DNA of 64,000 bases from Streptomyces sp. CB03234 (GTDB lineage Bacteria > Actinomycetota > Actinomycetes > Streptomycetales > Streptomycetaceae): the NCBI RefSeq assembly GCF_001905885.1, contig NZ_LIYH01000002.1, positions 549,591 to 613,590 on the forward strand, in the 5' to 3' direction. The notes below the pieces were generated by a model. That model worked only from the letters and a program-made list of their open reading frames with translations. It had not been told where the DNA came from and ran no database searches. The position numbers were made by a program, and so were the translations under genes. Positions 25,037-34,283 of the stretch are shown here, piece by piece. Each line of letters opens with the position of its first letter. Position 1 is the first letter of the stretch.

Positions 25037-25734
25037 TATCGGAACCCGAACTCGTCGGCGGCGACGGGGACGTACCGACACCGCCGTCACCGTACGGGCC
25101 CGCGCCGGCCGTGGAGCCGGAGCCGGGCGGTGAGCGGCGGGCGCCGCGCCCCTGGTTGTGGGCGCTCGGCGGCGCGCTGGTGGCCTCGGCCCTCTGGGCG
25201 GGCGGGCTGTACGCGTACCAGGCCGTCGGACCGGGCCTGGGCGGTTACCGCACGCCTGACGACCTGTGCGAGGAGGCGGAGCTGGCGGCCCTGAGCACGG
25301 CCTTCGGCACGCGTGACGGGGCGTCGCAGGACATGCACGAGGCCCACGAGGCTCTGGACCAGGTCCAGTGCTCGGTGACGTTCGTTTCCGGCGAGCAGTC
25401 GTTCGGCGCCGACCTCTCGTACGCCCTGCACAAGAAGACCGACCCGGGGCCGGAGTTCGAGCCGGCCGAGACCGCCCCCAGCTGGGACGAGTTGGACTGG
25501 GAGCCCGTTGAGGGCGTGGGGGAGCGGGCGTTCTACGCCCAGGACGGCGAAGGCTTCGCCGGGCTGAAGGTGCTGGACGGGCAGGCGGTGCTGACGCTCT
25601 TCGTCAGCATGCACACGGAGTACGACCCCGAAACGGGGGAGGAACCGCCGGAGCCCGACGCGTCCGCCATGTCGGGGGTCAAGGACCTCATGGTCGAGGA
25701 CATGAAGGCGCTGATGGCCGGGCTCCGGCACTGA
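25033..25734 (+). CDS. Single-pass membrane protein of unknown function
   Basis: The 233-residue protein has a Pro-rich cytoplasmic N-terminus, one membrane segment (WLWALGGALVASALWAGGLY) and an acidic extracytoplasmic domain with two Cys (DDLCEEAE and VQCSVTF) that could form a disulfide. It overlaps the transporter gene by 4 bp, suggesting cotranscription and perhaps joint function. The arrangement resembles DUF3558-like sensor or envelope proteins, but I cannot name the family. A bidirectional hairpin follows 20 bp after the stop. Confidence 0.8.
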   Translation: MISEPELVGGDGDVPTPPSPYGPAPAVEPEPGGERRAPRPWLWALGGALVASALWAGGLYAYQAVGPGLGGYRTPDDLCEEAELAALSTAFGTRDGASQDMHEAHEALDQVQCSVTFVSGEQSFGADLSYALHKKTDPGPEFEPAETAPSWDELDWEPVEGVGERAFYAQDGEGFAGLKVLDGQAVLTLFVSMHTEYDPETGEEPPEPDASAMSGVKDLMVEDMKALMAGLRH

Positions 25735-25754
25735 GCCACTGAGCGATTGCGAAA

Positions 25755-25786
25755 GGGGCCCACCGGCACGGATGCCGGTGGGCCCC
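25755..25786. terminator. Bidirectional hairpin between convergent genes
   Basis: GGGGCCCACCGGCA pairs perfectly with TGCCGGTGGGCCCC around CGGA. It serves the transporter operon on the plus strand and ahpD on the minus strand. Confidence 0.85.
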
Positions 25787-25805
25787 TCCTCGTCCGCGTA
25801 CCCGA

Positions 25806-26339
25806 CTACTCCGAGAGGACGGCCTCGGCGTCGAGCGTCGCGCCGACCGCCTGGATCACCGAGGCGATCTTGAACGCCTCCTGGATCGTGTCGCGCTCCA
25901 CGCCGGCCTTGCGCAGCACCTGCTCGTGCGAGTCGAGGCACATGCCGCAGCCGTTGATGGCGGAGACGGCGAGCGACCACAGCTCGAAGTCGACCTTGTC
26001 CACGCCCGGGTTGCCGATGACGTTCATCCGCAGACCGGCGCGCATGGTCCCGTACTCCGGGTCGGAGAGCAGGTGGCGCGTGCGGTAGAAGACGTTGTTC
26101 ATCGCCATGATCGCGGCGGCGGACTTGGCGGCCTGGTACGCCTCGGGCGTCAGGTTCGCCTTGGCCTCCGGCTCCAGCTCGCGCAGGACCTTGGGCGAGC
26201 GCGAGGCGATCGCGCAGGCCAGGACCGTGCCCCACAGCTGCTGCTGGGGGAGCTCGCTGTTGCCGATGACCGAGCCCAGGTTCAGCTTCAGGTCCTTGGC
26301 GTAGTCCGGTATGGCGGACTTCAGTTCGTCGAGGGCCAT
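25806..26339 (-). CDS. ahpD: Alkyl hydroperoxide reductase AhpD
   Basis: The 177-residue AhpD carries the catalytic pair in [15 protein letters not shown], with the Cys-x-x-Cys and the proton-relay His. In actinobacteria AhpD reduces AhpC, so that the peroxidase can turn over. The gene lies 3 bp after the ahpC stop on the same strand and forms an operon with it, under the divergent OxyR-type regulator. The length is normal for the family. Confidence 0.95.
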   Translation of the reverse strand: MALDELKSAIPDYAKDLKLNLGSVIGNSELPQQQLWGTVLACAIASRSPKVLRELEPEAKANLTPEAYQAAKSAAAIMAMNNVFYRTRHLLSDPEYGTMRAGLRMNVIGNPGVDKVDFELWSLAVSAINGCGMCLDSHEQVLRKAGVERDTIQEAFKIASVIQAVGATLDAEAVLSE

Positions 26340-26342
26340 GGG

Positions 26343-26897
26343 TCACTCACCGGCCAGCAGCTTGACCGGGTCGAGGGTGTCCTCGCCCTTGGTCCAGTTG
26401 CAGGGGCACAGCTCGTCGGTCTGCAGGGCGTCCAGCACCCGCAGGACCTCCTTGGGGTTACGGCCGACGGAGCCGGCGGTCACCATGGCGAACTGGATCT
26501 CGTTGTTCGGGTCGACGATGAAGACGGCACGCTGCGCGAAGCCGTCCTCGCCCTCGACGCCGCAGTCGCGCATCAGCTCGTGCTTGGAGTCCGCGAGCAT
26601 CGGGAAGGGCAGGTCACGCAGGTCGGCGTGGTCCTTGCGCCAGGCGTGGTGCACGAACTCGGAGTCGCCGGAAACACCCAGGATCTGGGCGTCACGGTCG
26701 GCGAACTCGTCGTTCAGCTTGCCGAAGGCGGCGATCTCGGTGGGGCAGACGAAGGTGAAGTCCTTCGGCCAGAAGAACACCACGCGCCACTTGCCCTCGT
26801 AGGACTTGTGGTCGATCTGCGCGAACTCCTTGCCGCTCTCCAGCGACACACAGGCGGTCAGGTCGTACGTGGGGAACTGGTCACCGACAGTGAGCAC
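26343..26897 (-). CDS. ahpC: Alkyl hydroperoxide reductase peroxiredoxin AhpC
   Basis: The 184-residue 2-Cys peroxiredoxin has the peroxidatic Cys in FTFVCPTEIAAFG and the resolving Cys in TDELCPCNW. It reduces hydrogen peroxide and organic hydroperoxides and is regenerated by AhpD. GTG 26897 is preceded by AAGGAGAGC and gives the standard LTVGDQFP opening; 27 further in-frame codons upstream are not needed. Expression is probably induced by OxyR, encoded divergently 131 bp away. Confidence 0.95.
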   Translation of the reverse strand: MLTVGDQFPTYDLTACVSLESGKEFAQIDHKSYEGKWRVVFFWPKDFTFVCPTEIAAFGKLNDEFADRDAQILGVSGDSEFVHHAWRKDHADLRDLPFPMLADSKHELMRDCGVEGEDGFAQRAVFIVDPNNEIQFAMVTAGSVGRNPKEVLRVLDALQTDELCPCNWTKGEDTLDPVKLLAGE

Positions 26898-27028
26898 ACG
26901 CTCTCCTTGCAGCTGGGAAGTCCCTTTTGAGGCCTTCCGAGGGGGTTGGACGGAGCCACAGCATGGCACGGCGTGCATTGATCAGTGAAATAGCTAGACT
27001 GCGTCGTGTTGATCGAAGGTGGTTATCA
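26898..27028. promoter_or_regulatory. ahpC-oxyR divergent promoter region
   Basis: This 131-bp intergenic region should hold both promoters and the OxyR operator. An A/T-rich core around 26976-27015 contains two TTGATC hexamers about 30 bp apart, flanking AAATAGCTAGACT. TAGACT is a candidate -10 for oxyR, and TAGCTA, read on the other strand, for ahpC. The exact OxyR contact points are not resolvable by eye. Confidence 0.55.
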
Positions 27029-27982
27029 GTGGTGTCCGTATATAAGGGTAAGCAGCCCAGTCTGGCCCAGCTCCGGGCGTTCGTGGCCGTGGCCGAGCAC
27101 CTGCACTTCCGGGACGCGGCCGCCGCGATCGGAATGAGCCAGCCCGCCCTTTCGGGCGCGGTTTCGGCACTCGAAGAGGCACTCGGTGTCCAGTTGCTGG
27201 AGCGTACGACACGCAAGGTGCTGCTCTCACCCGCCGGTGAACGCCTCGCGGTACGGGCCGGGGCCGTCCTGGACGCGGTCGGGAAGCTGATGGAGGAGGC
27301 GGAGGCGGCACATGCGCCGTTCACGGGCGTCCTGCGGCTCGGCGTGATCCCGACCGTCGCGCCCTACCTGCTGCCGACGGTGCTGCGCCTGGTCCACGAG
27401 CGGTACCCCGAGCTGGACCTCCAGGTCCACGAGGAGCAGACCTCGTCCCTGCTGGAGGGCCTTGCCGCCGGGCGGCTCGACCTGCTGCTGCTCGCCGTCC
27501 CGCTGGGCGTGCCCGGCGTCACCGAACTGCCCCTGTTCGACGAGGACTTCGTGCTCGTCACGCCCGAGGACCACTGGCTGGGAGGCCGCACCGACATCCC
27601 GCGCGACGCGCTGCGCGAGCTGCGGCTGCTGCTCCTGGACGAGGGGCACTGCCTGCGCGACCAGGCGCTCGACATCTGCCGCGAGGCGGGGCGCGAGGAC
27701 GGCGCCGCGGTCACCACCACCGCGGCCGGCCTGTCCACGCTGGTCCAGCTGGTGGCGGGCGGCCTCGGGGTCACCCTGCTGCCGCGCACCGCCGTGACGG
27801 TGGAGACCGGGCGCAACGACCGCCTCGTGACGGGCTGGTTCGCCGACCCGGCCCCCTCCCGGCGCATCGCCCTCGCCATGCGCACGGGCGCGGCCCGCCA
27901 GGCCGAGTTCGAGGAACTGGCCGGCGCGCTACGGGAGGCGATGGCGGTCCTGCCGGTCCGGGTGCTGGGCCCGGAGTCGTAA
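27029..27982 (+). CDS. oxyR: LysR-family peroxide regulator OxyR
   Basis: The 317-residue LysR regulator has an N-terminal winged helix (PSLAQLRAFVAVAEHLHFRD, then SQPALSGAVSALEEALG). Its effector domain contains one Cys in DEGHCLRDQALDICREAG at the OxyR-type position and a second within the same segment. The linked ahpC and ahpD genes support an OxyR assignment. Two adjacent GTG codons (27029 and 27032) follow GAAGGTGG, and either could start. It is inferred to sense peroxide through disulfide formation and to activate ahpCD. Confidence 0.92.
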   Translation: MVSVYKGKQPSLAQLRAFVAVAEHLHFRDAAAAIGMSQPALSGAVSALEEALGVQLLERTTRKVLLSPAGERLAVRAGAVLDAVGKLMEEAEAAHAPFTGVLRLGVIPTVAPYLLPTVLRLVHERYPELDLQVHEEQTSSLLEGLAAGRLDLLLLAVPLGVPGVTELPLFDEDFVLVTPEDHWLGGRTDIPRDALRELRLLLLDEGHCLRDQALDICREAGREDGAAVTTTAAGLSTLVQLVAGGLGVTLLPRTAVTVETGRNDRLVTGWFADPAPSRRIALAMRTGAARQAEFEELAGALREAMAVLPVRVLGPES

Positions 27983-28207
27983 CCACCGGCGCCCCTTCCC
28001 GAAACCGGAGGCAAGCCCCCGGACCCCCTGACAGGGCGCTGGGTTGTACGTGGGGCGCCCGGGTCCTGGCTCGGCCCGAAGGGGGACACGCCCCACGGAG
28101 CGGACCCCAACGGTGCGCATGCGCGCATGGGCGACCCCGCCGGGCGCACCCCGCCGGAACGGCGAACGGCCCGTCGCGCGGGCCGCCCGAGAGCCGGCGC
28201 GGCGGGC

Positions 28208-28435
28208 CTAGTCCGGGGGCGGAGGGGTTTTCGGGGGGCGGCCGCGGCGGGGGAGGGGGCCCGGGGCGGGGGGCAGGCGGCCCGCGTCCGAAAGGGCCTT
28301 GCGCAGCAGGAACTCGATCTGGGAGTTCGCGCTGCGCAGCTCGTCCGCCGCCCAGCGCGCCAGCGCCTCGTACACCGCGGGGTCCAGGCGCAGCAGCACC
28401 TGCTTGCGCTGGCGGCGGTCCGGCGGCGGCGTCAC
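28208..28435 (-). CDS. Small ribbon-helix-helix DNA-binding protein
   Basis: The 75-residue protein opens with basic residues and has the RHH pattern KQVLLRLDPAVYEALARWAA, then NSQIEFLLRKALSDAG. A Pro/Arg-rich tail follows. GTG 28435 overlaps the stop of the SPFH gene (GTGA), so the two are cotranslated. RHH proteins bind DNA as dimers or tetramers. A perfect 16-bp palindrome lies upstream of this operon at 29431, making autoregulation plausible. A GGCCCG/CGGGCC hairpin near 28172 may end the transcript. Confidence 0.82.
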   Translation of the reverse strand: MTPPPDRRQRKQVLLRLDPAVYEALARWAADELRSANSQIEFLLRKALSDAGRLPPAPGPLPRRGRPPKTPPPPD

Positions 28436-29373
28436 TGGTACAGGGTGCCCGTGTTCAGCACCGGCTGCGCCGCGCGGTCGCCGCACAGCACCACCATCAG
28501 GTTGGAGACCATCGCCGCCTTCCGTTCCGGGTCGAGCTCCACGATGTCACGCTCCTCCAGCCGGTCCAGCGCCGCCTCGACCATGCCGACCGCGCCGTCC
28601 ACGATCTGCCGCCGCGCCGCGACCACCGCGCCGGCCTGCTGGCGCTGGAGCATCGCGGAGGCGATCTCCGGCGCGTACGCGAGGTGCGTGAACCGCGACT
28701 CGATGATGTGGACGCCCGCCGCCTCCACGCGCGCGTGCAGCTCGGCGGCCAGCTTCTCGGTGATCTCCTCGGCGTTGCCGCGCAGCGACAGCCCGTCCTC
28801 GTCGTGCGCGTCGTACGGGTACTCGATCGCGATGTGCCGCACGGCCGCCTCCGTCTGCGTGGAGACGAACTCGAGGAAGTCGTCCACCTCGAACATGGCC
28901 TGCGCGGTGTCCTCGACCTTCCACACGACCACCGCGGCGAGCTCGATGGGGTTGCCGTACGCGTCGTTGACCTTGAGGACGGCCGTCTCGTGGTTCCGCA
29001 CCCGCGTGGAGATCTTGGACCGCGAGGTGAGCGGGTTGACCCAGCGCAGCCCGTCGTCACGGATCGTGCCCCGGTACCGCCCGAAGAGCTGCACCACCCG
29101 GGCCTCGCCCGGCGCCACCATGTTCAGCCCGCACATCGCGAGGAACGCGGCGAACGCCACCAGCACGCCGGTCACGATCAGCGCCACCTTCCCGCCCGTC
29201 GAGCCGGTGGCCGCACCCGCCACCACCAGGCAGACGCCGGCCGCGAGTCCGGCGAGGCCGAGCAGCAGGGCAAGCCCGCCGCCGATGCTGTGCGCGGCGA
29301 ACTCCCGTACCCGTGGCGCGGGCATGTCGGGCAGGTCTTCCGCCAAGGCACCGCGGTTGGTCGATGTGGTCAT
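28432..29373 (-). CDS. SPFH/Band 7 domain membrane protein
   Basis: The 313-residue protein has two N-terminal membrane segments (about 30-52 and 62-85). A prohibitin/stomatin-type SPFH domain follows, with ARVVQLFGRYRGTIRDDGLR, FVSTQTEAAVRHIAIEYP and a C-terminal AxAMLQRQQAGAVVAARRQI. SPFH proteins oligomerise into membrane microdomain scaffolds. ATG 29373 has GGGGACG upstream. The upstream 234-bp gap contains the operator-like palindrome. Confidence 0.9.
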   Translation of the reverse strand: MTTSTNRGALAEDLPDMPAPRVREFAAHSIGGGLALLLGLAGLAAGVCLVVAGAATGSTGGKVALIVTGVLVAFAAFLAMCGLNMVAPGEARVVQLFGRYRGTIRDDGLRWVNPLTSRSKISTRVRNHETAVLKVNDAYGNPIELAAVVVWKVEDTAQAMFEVDDFLEFVSTQTEAAVRHIAIEYPYDAHDEDGLSLRGNAEEITEKLAAELHARVEAAGVHIIESRFTHLAYAPEIASAMLQRQQAGAVVAARRQIVDGAVGMVEAALDRLEERDIVELDPERKAAMVSNLMVVLCGDRAAQPVLNTGTLYQ

Positions 29374-29430
29374 GGTCGTCCCCGTTCCGTCTGCCGGTGA
29401 GGTCCGGCGCCGGTCAGGCGCTGGACTAGC

Positions 29431-29446
29431 AAAGTGATATCACTTT
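29431..29446. promoter_or_regulatory. Perfect 16-bp palindrome AAAGTGATATCACTTT, candidate operator
   Basis: This A/T-rich perfect dyad stands out in a very high G+C background. It lies 58 bp upstream of the SPFH start on the minus strand and 162 bp upstream of the PBP start on the plus strand. Its spacing fits an operator over the SPFH-RHH promoter. The encoded RHH protein is the nearest candidate ligand; that link is inference. Confidence 0.65.
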
Positions 29447-29607
29447 ATCGCACATGGCAACCCTCCGCACCCCTGAAGAGTCGGTTCCAGTGAGACGGGT
29501 GCTCATTCTCACGTCCGGAAAAGACCGGATCCGTTGAGCTTTGTCGGTACCCGTGGTGTTACTTTTCTGAGCTGATTCGCAGATGAGCAGAGCGGAGCGA
29601 CGGAGCG

Positions 29608-31890
29608 ATGGGTCGAGCGGAAGCGCGACGGGCGCGGGAACGCGGGGCGCGCGGGGCGAAGACCGAAGGCGCGGGCATACGCCGCTTCTTCACCTGGAAG
29701 AAACTGCTGGGCACCTTTTTCGGGCTCTGCCTGCTCGCGATGGGCGCGTTCTACGTCGTCTACCTGCTCGTGCCGGTGCCCACCGCCAACGCCCAGGCGA
29801 CGATGCAGAGCAACGTCTACAAGTACAGCAACGGCAAGATCCTCGCCCGTACCGGTGAGATCAACCGCGAGATCGTCGGCCTGGACAAGATCCCGGACGA
29901 CGTGGAGAAGGCGTTCGTCGCGGCCGAGAACAAGTCCTTCTACCAGGACTCCGGCGTCGACTTCATGGGCACCGCCCGTGGACTGCTCAACACCCTCAGC
30001 GGCAAGGGCAAGCAGGGCGGCTCGACCATCACCCAGCAGTACGTCAAGAACTACTACCTGGACCAGGACCAGACGGTCACCCGGAAGCTCAAGGAGCTGG
30101 TGATCTCCCTCAAGGTCGACCAGCGCATGGACAAGGACGCCATCCTCGCCGGGTACATGAACACCAGCTACTACGGCCGCGGCGCGTACGGCATCCAGGC
30201 CGCCGCCCAGGCGTACTACGGCGTCGACGCCGAGAAGCTGACGGTCTCCCAGGGCGCCTACCTCGCCGCCCTCCTCCAGGCGCCCAGCCAGTACGACTGG
30301 AACGCCGCCAGCCCCACCGGCCGCCGACTGGTGAAGGAGCGCTGGAACTACGTACTGAACAACATGGTCGAGGAGGGCTGGCTGGGCCGGTCCCAGCGCG
30401 CCGAGCAGACGTTCCCAGTGCCGCAGGCGCCCAAGGCCGCGCCCGGCATGGAGGGCCAGACCGGTTACCTCGTCGCGGCCGCCAAGCAGGAGCTGATCAG
30501 CCAGGGCGTCAGCGAGGAGGACATCGACGCCGGCGGCTGGAACATCACCCTCAACATCGACCAGAAGCGGCAGAAGGAACTCGTCAAGGCGGTCGACAAG
30601 CAGCTGGAGGACCACCTCGACCGCAAGAACAACAAGGTCGACGCGACGGTCCAGGCCGGCGCCACCTCCGTCGACCCCAAGACCGGCAAGGTCGTCGCGC
30701 TGTACGGCGGCGTCGGCGCCACCGAGCACTGGATGTCCAACGCCACCCGCCGCGACTACCAGCCCGCCTCCACTTTCAAGCCCCTGGTCTTCGCCACCGC
30801 CCTGGAGAACGGCGCCAGGACGCAGAACGGTGACGAGATCGGCCTCAACACGATCTACGACGGCACCAGCCGCCGCCCCGTCGAGGGCAGCGACACCCCC
30901 TTCGCCCCGCAGAACGAGGACGACCGCAGCTACGGCCCGGTCACCGTGCAGGAGGCGATGAACAAGTCCATCAACTCGGTCTTCGCCCAGATGATCGTGG
31001 ACGCCGGCCCCGCCAAGGTGAAGAAGACGGCGCTCGCCCTCGGCATGAAGGACGACGAGAGCTTCGTCGAGCAGCCCGCGATGTCGCTGGGCACCATGGG
31101 CGCCTCGACGTGGGACATGGCCGGGGTGTACGCCACCCTCGACAACCACGGCAAGAAGGTCACGCCGGCGATCGTGAAGTCCGCCGAGCACAAGGACCGC
31201 GTCTTCGAGCGCACGGAGCCCCCGATCGGCGACCGGGTCATCAGCCGGGAGAGCGCCGACACCGTGACCGCGGCCCTCACCGGCGTCGTGAAGAACGGCT
31301 CCGGCTTCGAGGCCAACACCTCCGCGTACCAGGCGGCCGGCAAGACGGGCACCTCGGAGAACAACAAGTCGGCCTGGTTCGCCGGCTACACGCCCGAACT
31401 GGCCACGGTCGTCGCCCTCTTCGGCGAGGACGCCGACAAGGGCAAGCAGGTCACCCTCACCGGCACCGCCAACTCCGGCCGCGCCAACGGCGGTGGCTTC
31501 CCCGCCCGCATCTGGGCCGACTACACACTCGGCGCCCTCGACGGCGGCTCCGACGCCCGGTTCGACCTGGACCTCGCCGAGACGGCCCCGCCCGCGCCGA
31601 CCGAGACGGCGTCGCCCACCGAGGAGCCGACCGAGACGGCGTCGCCCACCGAGGAGCCGACCGAGACCGAGTCGCCCACCGAGGAGCCGACCCCGACGCG
31701 TACGCCCCCCACGCCCACCCGTACGCCGACGCTCCCGACCCCGACGGAAACCCCGACCGACGACCCGACCGAGGGCGAGACCGGTGGCACCACCGGCGGT
31801 GGTGACGGCGGCGACCCGACCGGCGACCCGGGCGACGGCGGATCCGGTGGTTCCGGCGGTTCCGGCGACCTGAAGCCGCCCAAGCCGTGA
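29608..31890 (+). CDS. Class A penicillin-binding protein (transglycosylase-transpeptidase)
   Basis: The 760-residue bifunctional PBP has one membrane anchor (about residues 35-55). Its GT51 domain has catalytic Glu107 in AAENKSFY and GGSTITQQYVKNYY. Its transpeptidase domain has Ser388 in STFK, the SIN motif in MNKSINSVFAQM, and KTGTSENN. It polymerises and cross-links peptidoglycan on the outer membrane face. The C-terminal 110 residues are a disordered tail with direct TETASPTEEP repeats and a Gly-rich end, typical of a wall-spanning tail. ATG 29608 follows GGAGCG. It is the third gene in the window acting on the cell wall. Confidence 0.95.
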   Translation: MGRAEARRARERGARGAKTEGAGIRRFFTWKKLLGTFFGLCLLAMGAFYVVYLLVPVPTANAQATMQSNVYKYSNGKILARTGEINREIVGLDKIPDDVEKAFVAAENKSFYQDSGVDFMGTARGLLNTLSGKGKQGGSTITQQYVKNYYLDQDQTVTRKLKELVISLKVDQRMDKDAILAGYMNTSYYGRGAYGIQAAAQAYYGVDAEKLTVSQGAYLAALLQAPSQYDWNAASPTGRRLVKERWNYVLNNMVEEGWLGRSQRAEQTFPVPQAPKAAPGMEGQTGYLVAAAKQELISQGVSEEDIDAGGWNITLNIDQKRQKELVKAVDKQLEDHLDRKNNKVDATVQAGATSVDPKTGKVVALYGGVGATEHWMSNATRRDYQPASTFKPLVFATALENGARTQNGDEIGLNTIYDGTSRRPVEGSDTPFAPQNEDDRSYGPVTVQEAMNKSINSVFAQMIVDAGPAKVKKTALALGMKDDESFVEQPAMSLGTMGASTWDMAGVYATLDNHGKKVTPAIVKSAEHKDRVFERTEPPIGDRVISRESADTVTAALTGVVKNGSGFEANTSAYQAAGKTGTSENNKSAWFAGYTPELATVVALFGEDADKGKQVTLTGTANSGRANGGGFPARIWADYTLGALDGGSDARFDLDLAETAPPAPTETASPTEEPTETASPTEEPTETESPTEEPTPTRTPPTPTRTPTLPTPTETPTDDPTEGETGGTTGGGDGGDPTGDPGDGGSGGSGGSGDLKPPKP
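31598..31690 (+). repeat. 30-bp in-frame tandem repeat inside the PBP tail
   Basis: Three near-identical 30-bp units encode repeats of the decapeptide TETASPTEEP. The reading frame is preserved, so the number of copies can change without inactivating the gene. Confidence 0.8.
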
Positions 31891-31908
31891 CCTGAGAGAC
31901 GACACACG

Positions 31909-31947
31909 ACGGTGGCCGGGCCCCTTCCGCAGGGGCCCGGCCACCGT
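31909..31947. terminator. Perfect 17-bp bidirectional hairpin
   Basis: ACGGTGGCCGGGCCCCT pairs with AGGGGCCCGGCCACCGT around TCCGC. It lies between the convergent PBP and SpoIIE-phosphatase genes. Confidence 0.88.
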
Positions 31948-31967
31948 CATGTCATCGCCGAGGCGTC

Positions 31968-34283
31968 TCAGATACGCGTCGGCAGCTCGAACCAGACCAC
32001 CTTGCCGGTCGACAGCCGCGTCGCACCCCACCGCCGGGCCAGCCGGTTCACCAGGAACAGGCCGCGCCCGCCCTCGTCGGTGTCCCGTGCCCGCCGCTGG
32101 CGCGGCAGCTGCGGCGAGTCGTCACCGACCTCGCAGCGCAGTACGTCCGTCCGCAGCAGCCGCAGCGTCACCGGCCGCTCCGCGTACCGCACCGCGTTGG
32201 TGACCACCTCGCTGACCAGCAGCTCGACGCTGTCCGACAGGTCCTCCAGGTCCCAGCGCGCCAGCGCCCGCCGGGCGAGGCGCCGCGCCCGGCCGGGGGC
32301 CTGCTCCTCCGGTTCCAGGAACCAGTAGGCGACATCGCTCGGCGCGATCCCGTCGAAGCGGGCGGCGAGCAGCGCGATGTCGTCGTCCCGGTCGCCCGGG
32401 CCGAGCATGTCCAGCACGTCGTCGCACAGCGCCTCCAGCGGAGGCGAGTGGTCCGGGCCGGTCAACTGGGCGGTCGCGGCGAGCCGCTCACGCAGTTGCT
32501 CTATCCCGGTCCACACGTCCCGCAGCCGCGACTCGACGAGCCCGTCGGTGTACAGCAGCAGGGTCGCCCCGGCGGGGGCGTCCAGCTCGACCGCCTCGAA
32601 GTCCACGCCGCCCACGCCGATGGGTGCGCCCGGCGGGACGCGCAGCACCTCGGCGCGGCCGCCGAGGTGGAGCAGTATCGGCGGCGGGTGGCCCGCGTTG
32701 GCGATGGTGATGCGGTGCGCGACCGGGTCGTACACCGCGTACAGGCAGGTCGCCATGCGGTTCTCGCCGAGCCGCTGGGCCTGCTCGTCGAGGTGGTGCA
32801 GCACCTCCTGCGGCGGCAGGTCGAGCCCGGCGAGGGTCTGCGCGGTGGTACGCAGCTGGCCCATGATCGCGGCGGACGTCATGGAGTGGCCCATCACGTC
32901 GCCCACGACCAGGGCGACCCGGCTGCCGGGCAGCGGGATCGCGTCGTACCAGTCGCCGCCGACCCGGGCCGTCTCGGCCGCCGGGAGGTAGCGGGAGGCC
33001 AGCTTCACGCCGGTGGGCTGCGGCAGGTTCTCCGGCAGCATGGTGCGCTGCAGCTCGTCGGCGATGTAGGCCTCGCGCCCGTACAGCACCGCCTTGTCGA
33101 TGCCGAGCGCCGTGTGCGTGGCCAGCTGGGCCGCCACCAGCAGGTCGTTCGGCTCGAACGGCGGCCGGTCGGGGCGGCGGAGGAACACGGCCGCGCCGAT
33201 CACCCGGCGCCGGCCGCGCAGCGGCGCCAGGATCGCCCGGTGCCCGGACGGTACGGAGCGCCCGTCGCCGAGCAGTTCGGGCAGCGCGGCGCGGGCGGCC
33301 GCCGAGTCGCCGAAGACCGGGCGTACGCCACGGAGCACTTCGGCGAGGGCGCCGCCGGCCTGGACCTCGCACAGCTCGGCGGCCGGGCCGAGGTCGAGGT
33401 CGGTGTCCGGGTCGGCCGCGGAGAGACCCAGGTCGGTGTCGTCCTCCGTTAAACGCAGCCTGTCGGTACGGCGGAGGCGGAGGACGAACGGGTCGACGGG
33501 CCGCTCGTCGCCGACGGGGAGCGGGTCGCGGAGGTAGACGAGGATGGCGTCGGAGAACGTGGGCACGGTGGCCCGGCACAGGCCGAGCACGATCTCGTCC
33601 AGGTCGATGCCCCGGGCGATCCGGCGCGTGGCGGCGCCCACGAAGCGCAGCCGGTCGCCCTCGCGCCGCGCGGCCGCCACCGGTTCCTGGCCGCCGCCGC
33701 CCGGAGCGGCCCCGCCCTGGAGGGGCAGCCCGTCCAGCGGCCCGGCCGGCCCGGCGGGCGAGCCGCCCGGCCCGGTCCCGGTCCCGGTTCCGGCGGCGCC
33801 CGGCAGGGCGGCTCCACCGGCCTGCCCGTCCGCCCCGGCGCCGCGCCCGGCGGGCGTGCCGCCATGGCCGGACGGTCCACGCCCGGCTCCGTGCCCGGTT
33901 GGCTGGGCGGGCCCGCCGTGTCCGGAAGAGCCACCCGTGTGCCCGGCCGTCCCGGCGATGTTCCCGCCCGGCGCGGATGCGTGGCCGGACGATGCCGCCC
34001 CGTGCCCGGAAGCCCCGGCACCGGCGCCTGCACCGGTCATGCCCGGGGAGGTGCCGCGGCCTGCCGCCCCGCGTCCCGGGCCGCCCGGTGCGGCGGCTGT
34101 CGGGGACGACGCGGACGACGCGGACGACGGGGCAGAGGCAGCACCCGCGCGGGGCGCCGACGCGGGCGCAGGCGCGGGCGGCGCGGCGGGGGACGGGGGC
34201 GTCTCCTGCCGCGGCCGGGTGCGTTCCTGCGGCCGGGCAGCCAGGGGCTGTCGGCCTTCGTGGGAGGTGGGATGCTCCGTCAC
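31968..34283 (-). CDS. GAF-SpoIIE phosphatase-HATPase regulatory protein
   Basis: The 771-residue protein has about 205 disordered Ala/Gly/Pro-rich residues and then a GAF domain (about 206-385). A PP2C-type SpoIIE phosphatase domain (about 410-620) shows RVGGDWYDAIPL and VVGDVMGHSM. The C-terminal HATPase (about 640-771) shows SEVVTNAVRYAERPV and TDEGGRGLFLVNRLA. The combination of an anti-anti-sigma phosphatase with an RsbW-like kinase domain is common in Streptomyces sigma-factor switches. GTG 34283 is the first codon that gives the MTEHPT opening. The input to the GAF domain is unknown. Confidence 0.9.
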   Translation of the reverse strand: MTEHPTSHEGRQPLAARPQERTRPRQETPPSPAAPPAPAPASAPRAGAASAPSSASSASSPTAAAPGGPGRGAAGRGTSPGMTGAGAGAGASGHGAASSGHASAPGGNIAGTAGHTGGSSGHGGPAQPTGHGAGRGPSGHGGTPAGRGAGADGQAGGAALPGAAGTGTGTGPGGSPAGPAGPLDGLPLQGGAAPGGGGQEPVAAARREGDRLRFVGAATRRIARGIDLDEIVLGLCRATVPTFSDAILVYLRDPLPVGDERPVDPFVLRLRRTDRLRLTEDDTDLGLSAADPDTDLDLGPAAELCEVQAGGALAEVLRGVRPVFGDSAAARAALPELLGDGRSVPSGHRAILAPLRGRRRVIGAAVFLRRPDRPPFEPNDLLVAAQLATHTALGIDKAVLYGREAYIADELQRTMLPENLPQPTGVKLASRYLPAAETARVGGDWYDAIPLPGSRVALVVGDVMGHSMTSAAIMGQLRTTAQTLAGLDLPPQEVLHHLDEQAQRLGENRMATCLYAVYDPVAHRITIANAGHPPPILLHLGGRAEVLRVPPGAPIGVGGVDFEAVELDAPAGATLLLYTDGLVESRLRDVWTGIEQLRERLAATAQLTGPDHSPPLEALCDDVLDMLGPGDRDDDIALLAARFDGIAPSDVAYWFLEPEEQAPGRARRLARRALARWDLEDLSDSVELLVSEVVTNAVRYAERPVTLRLLRTDVLRCEVGDDSPQLPRQRRARDTDEGGRGLFLVNRLARRWGATRLSTGKVVWFELPTRI

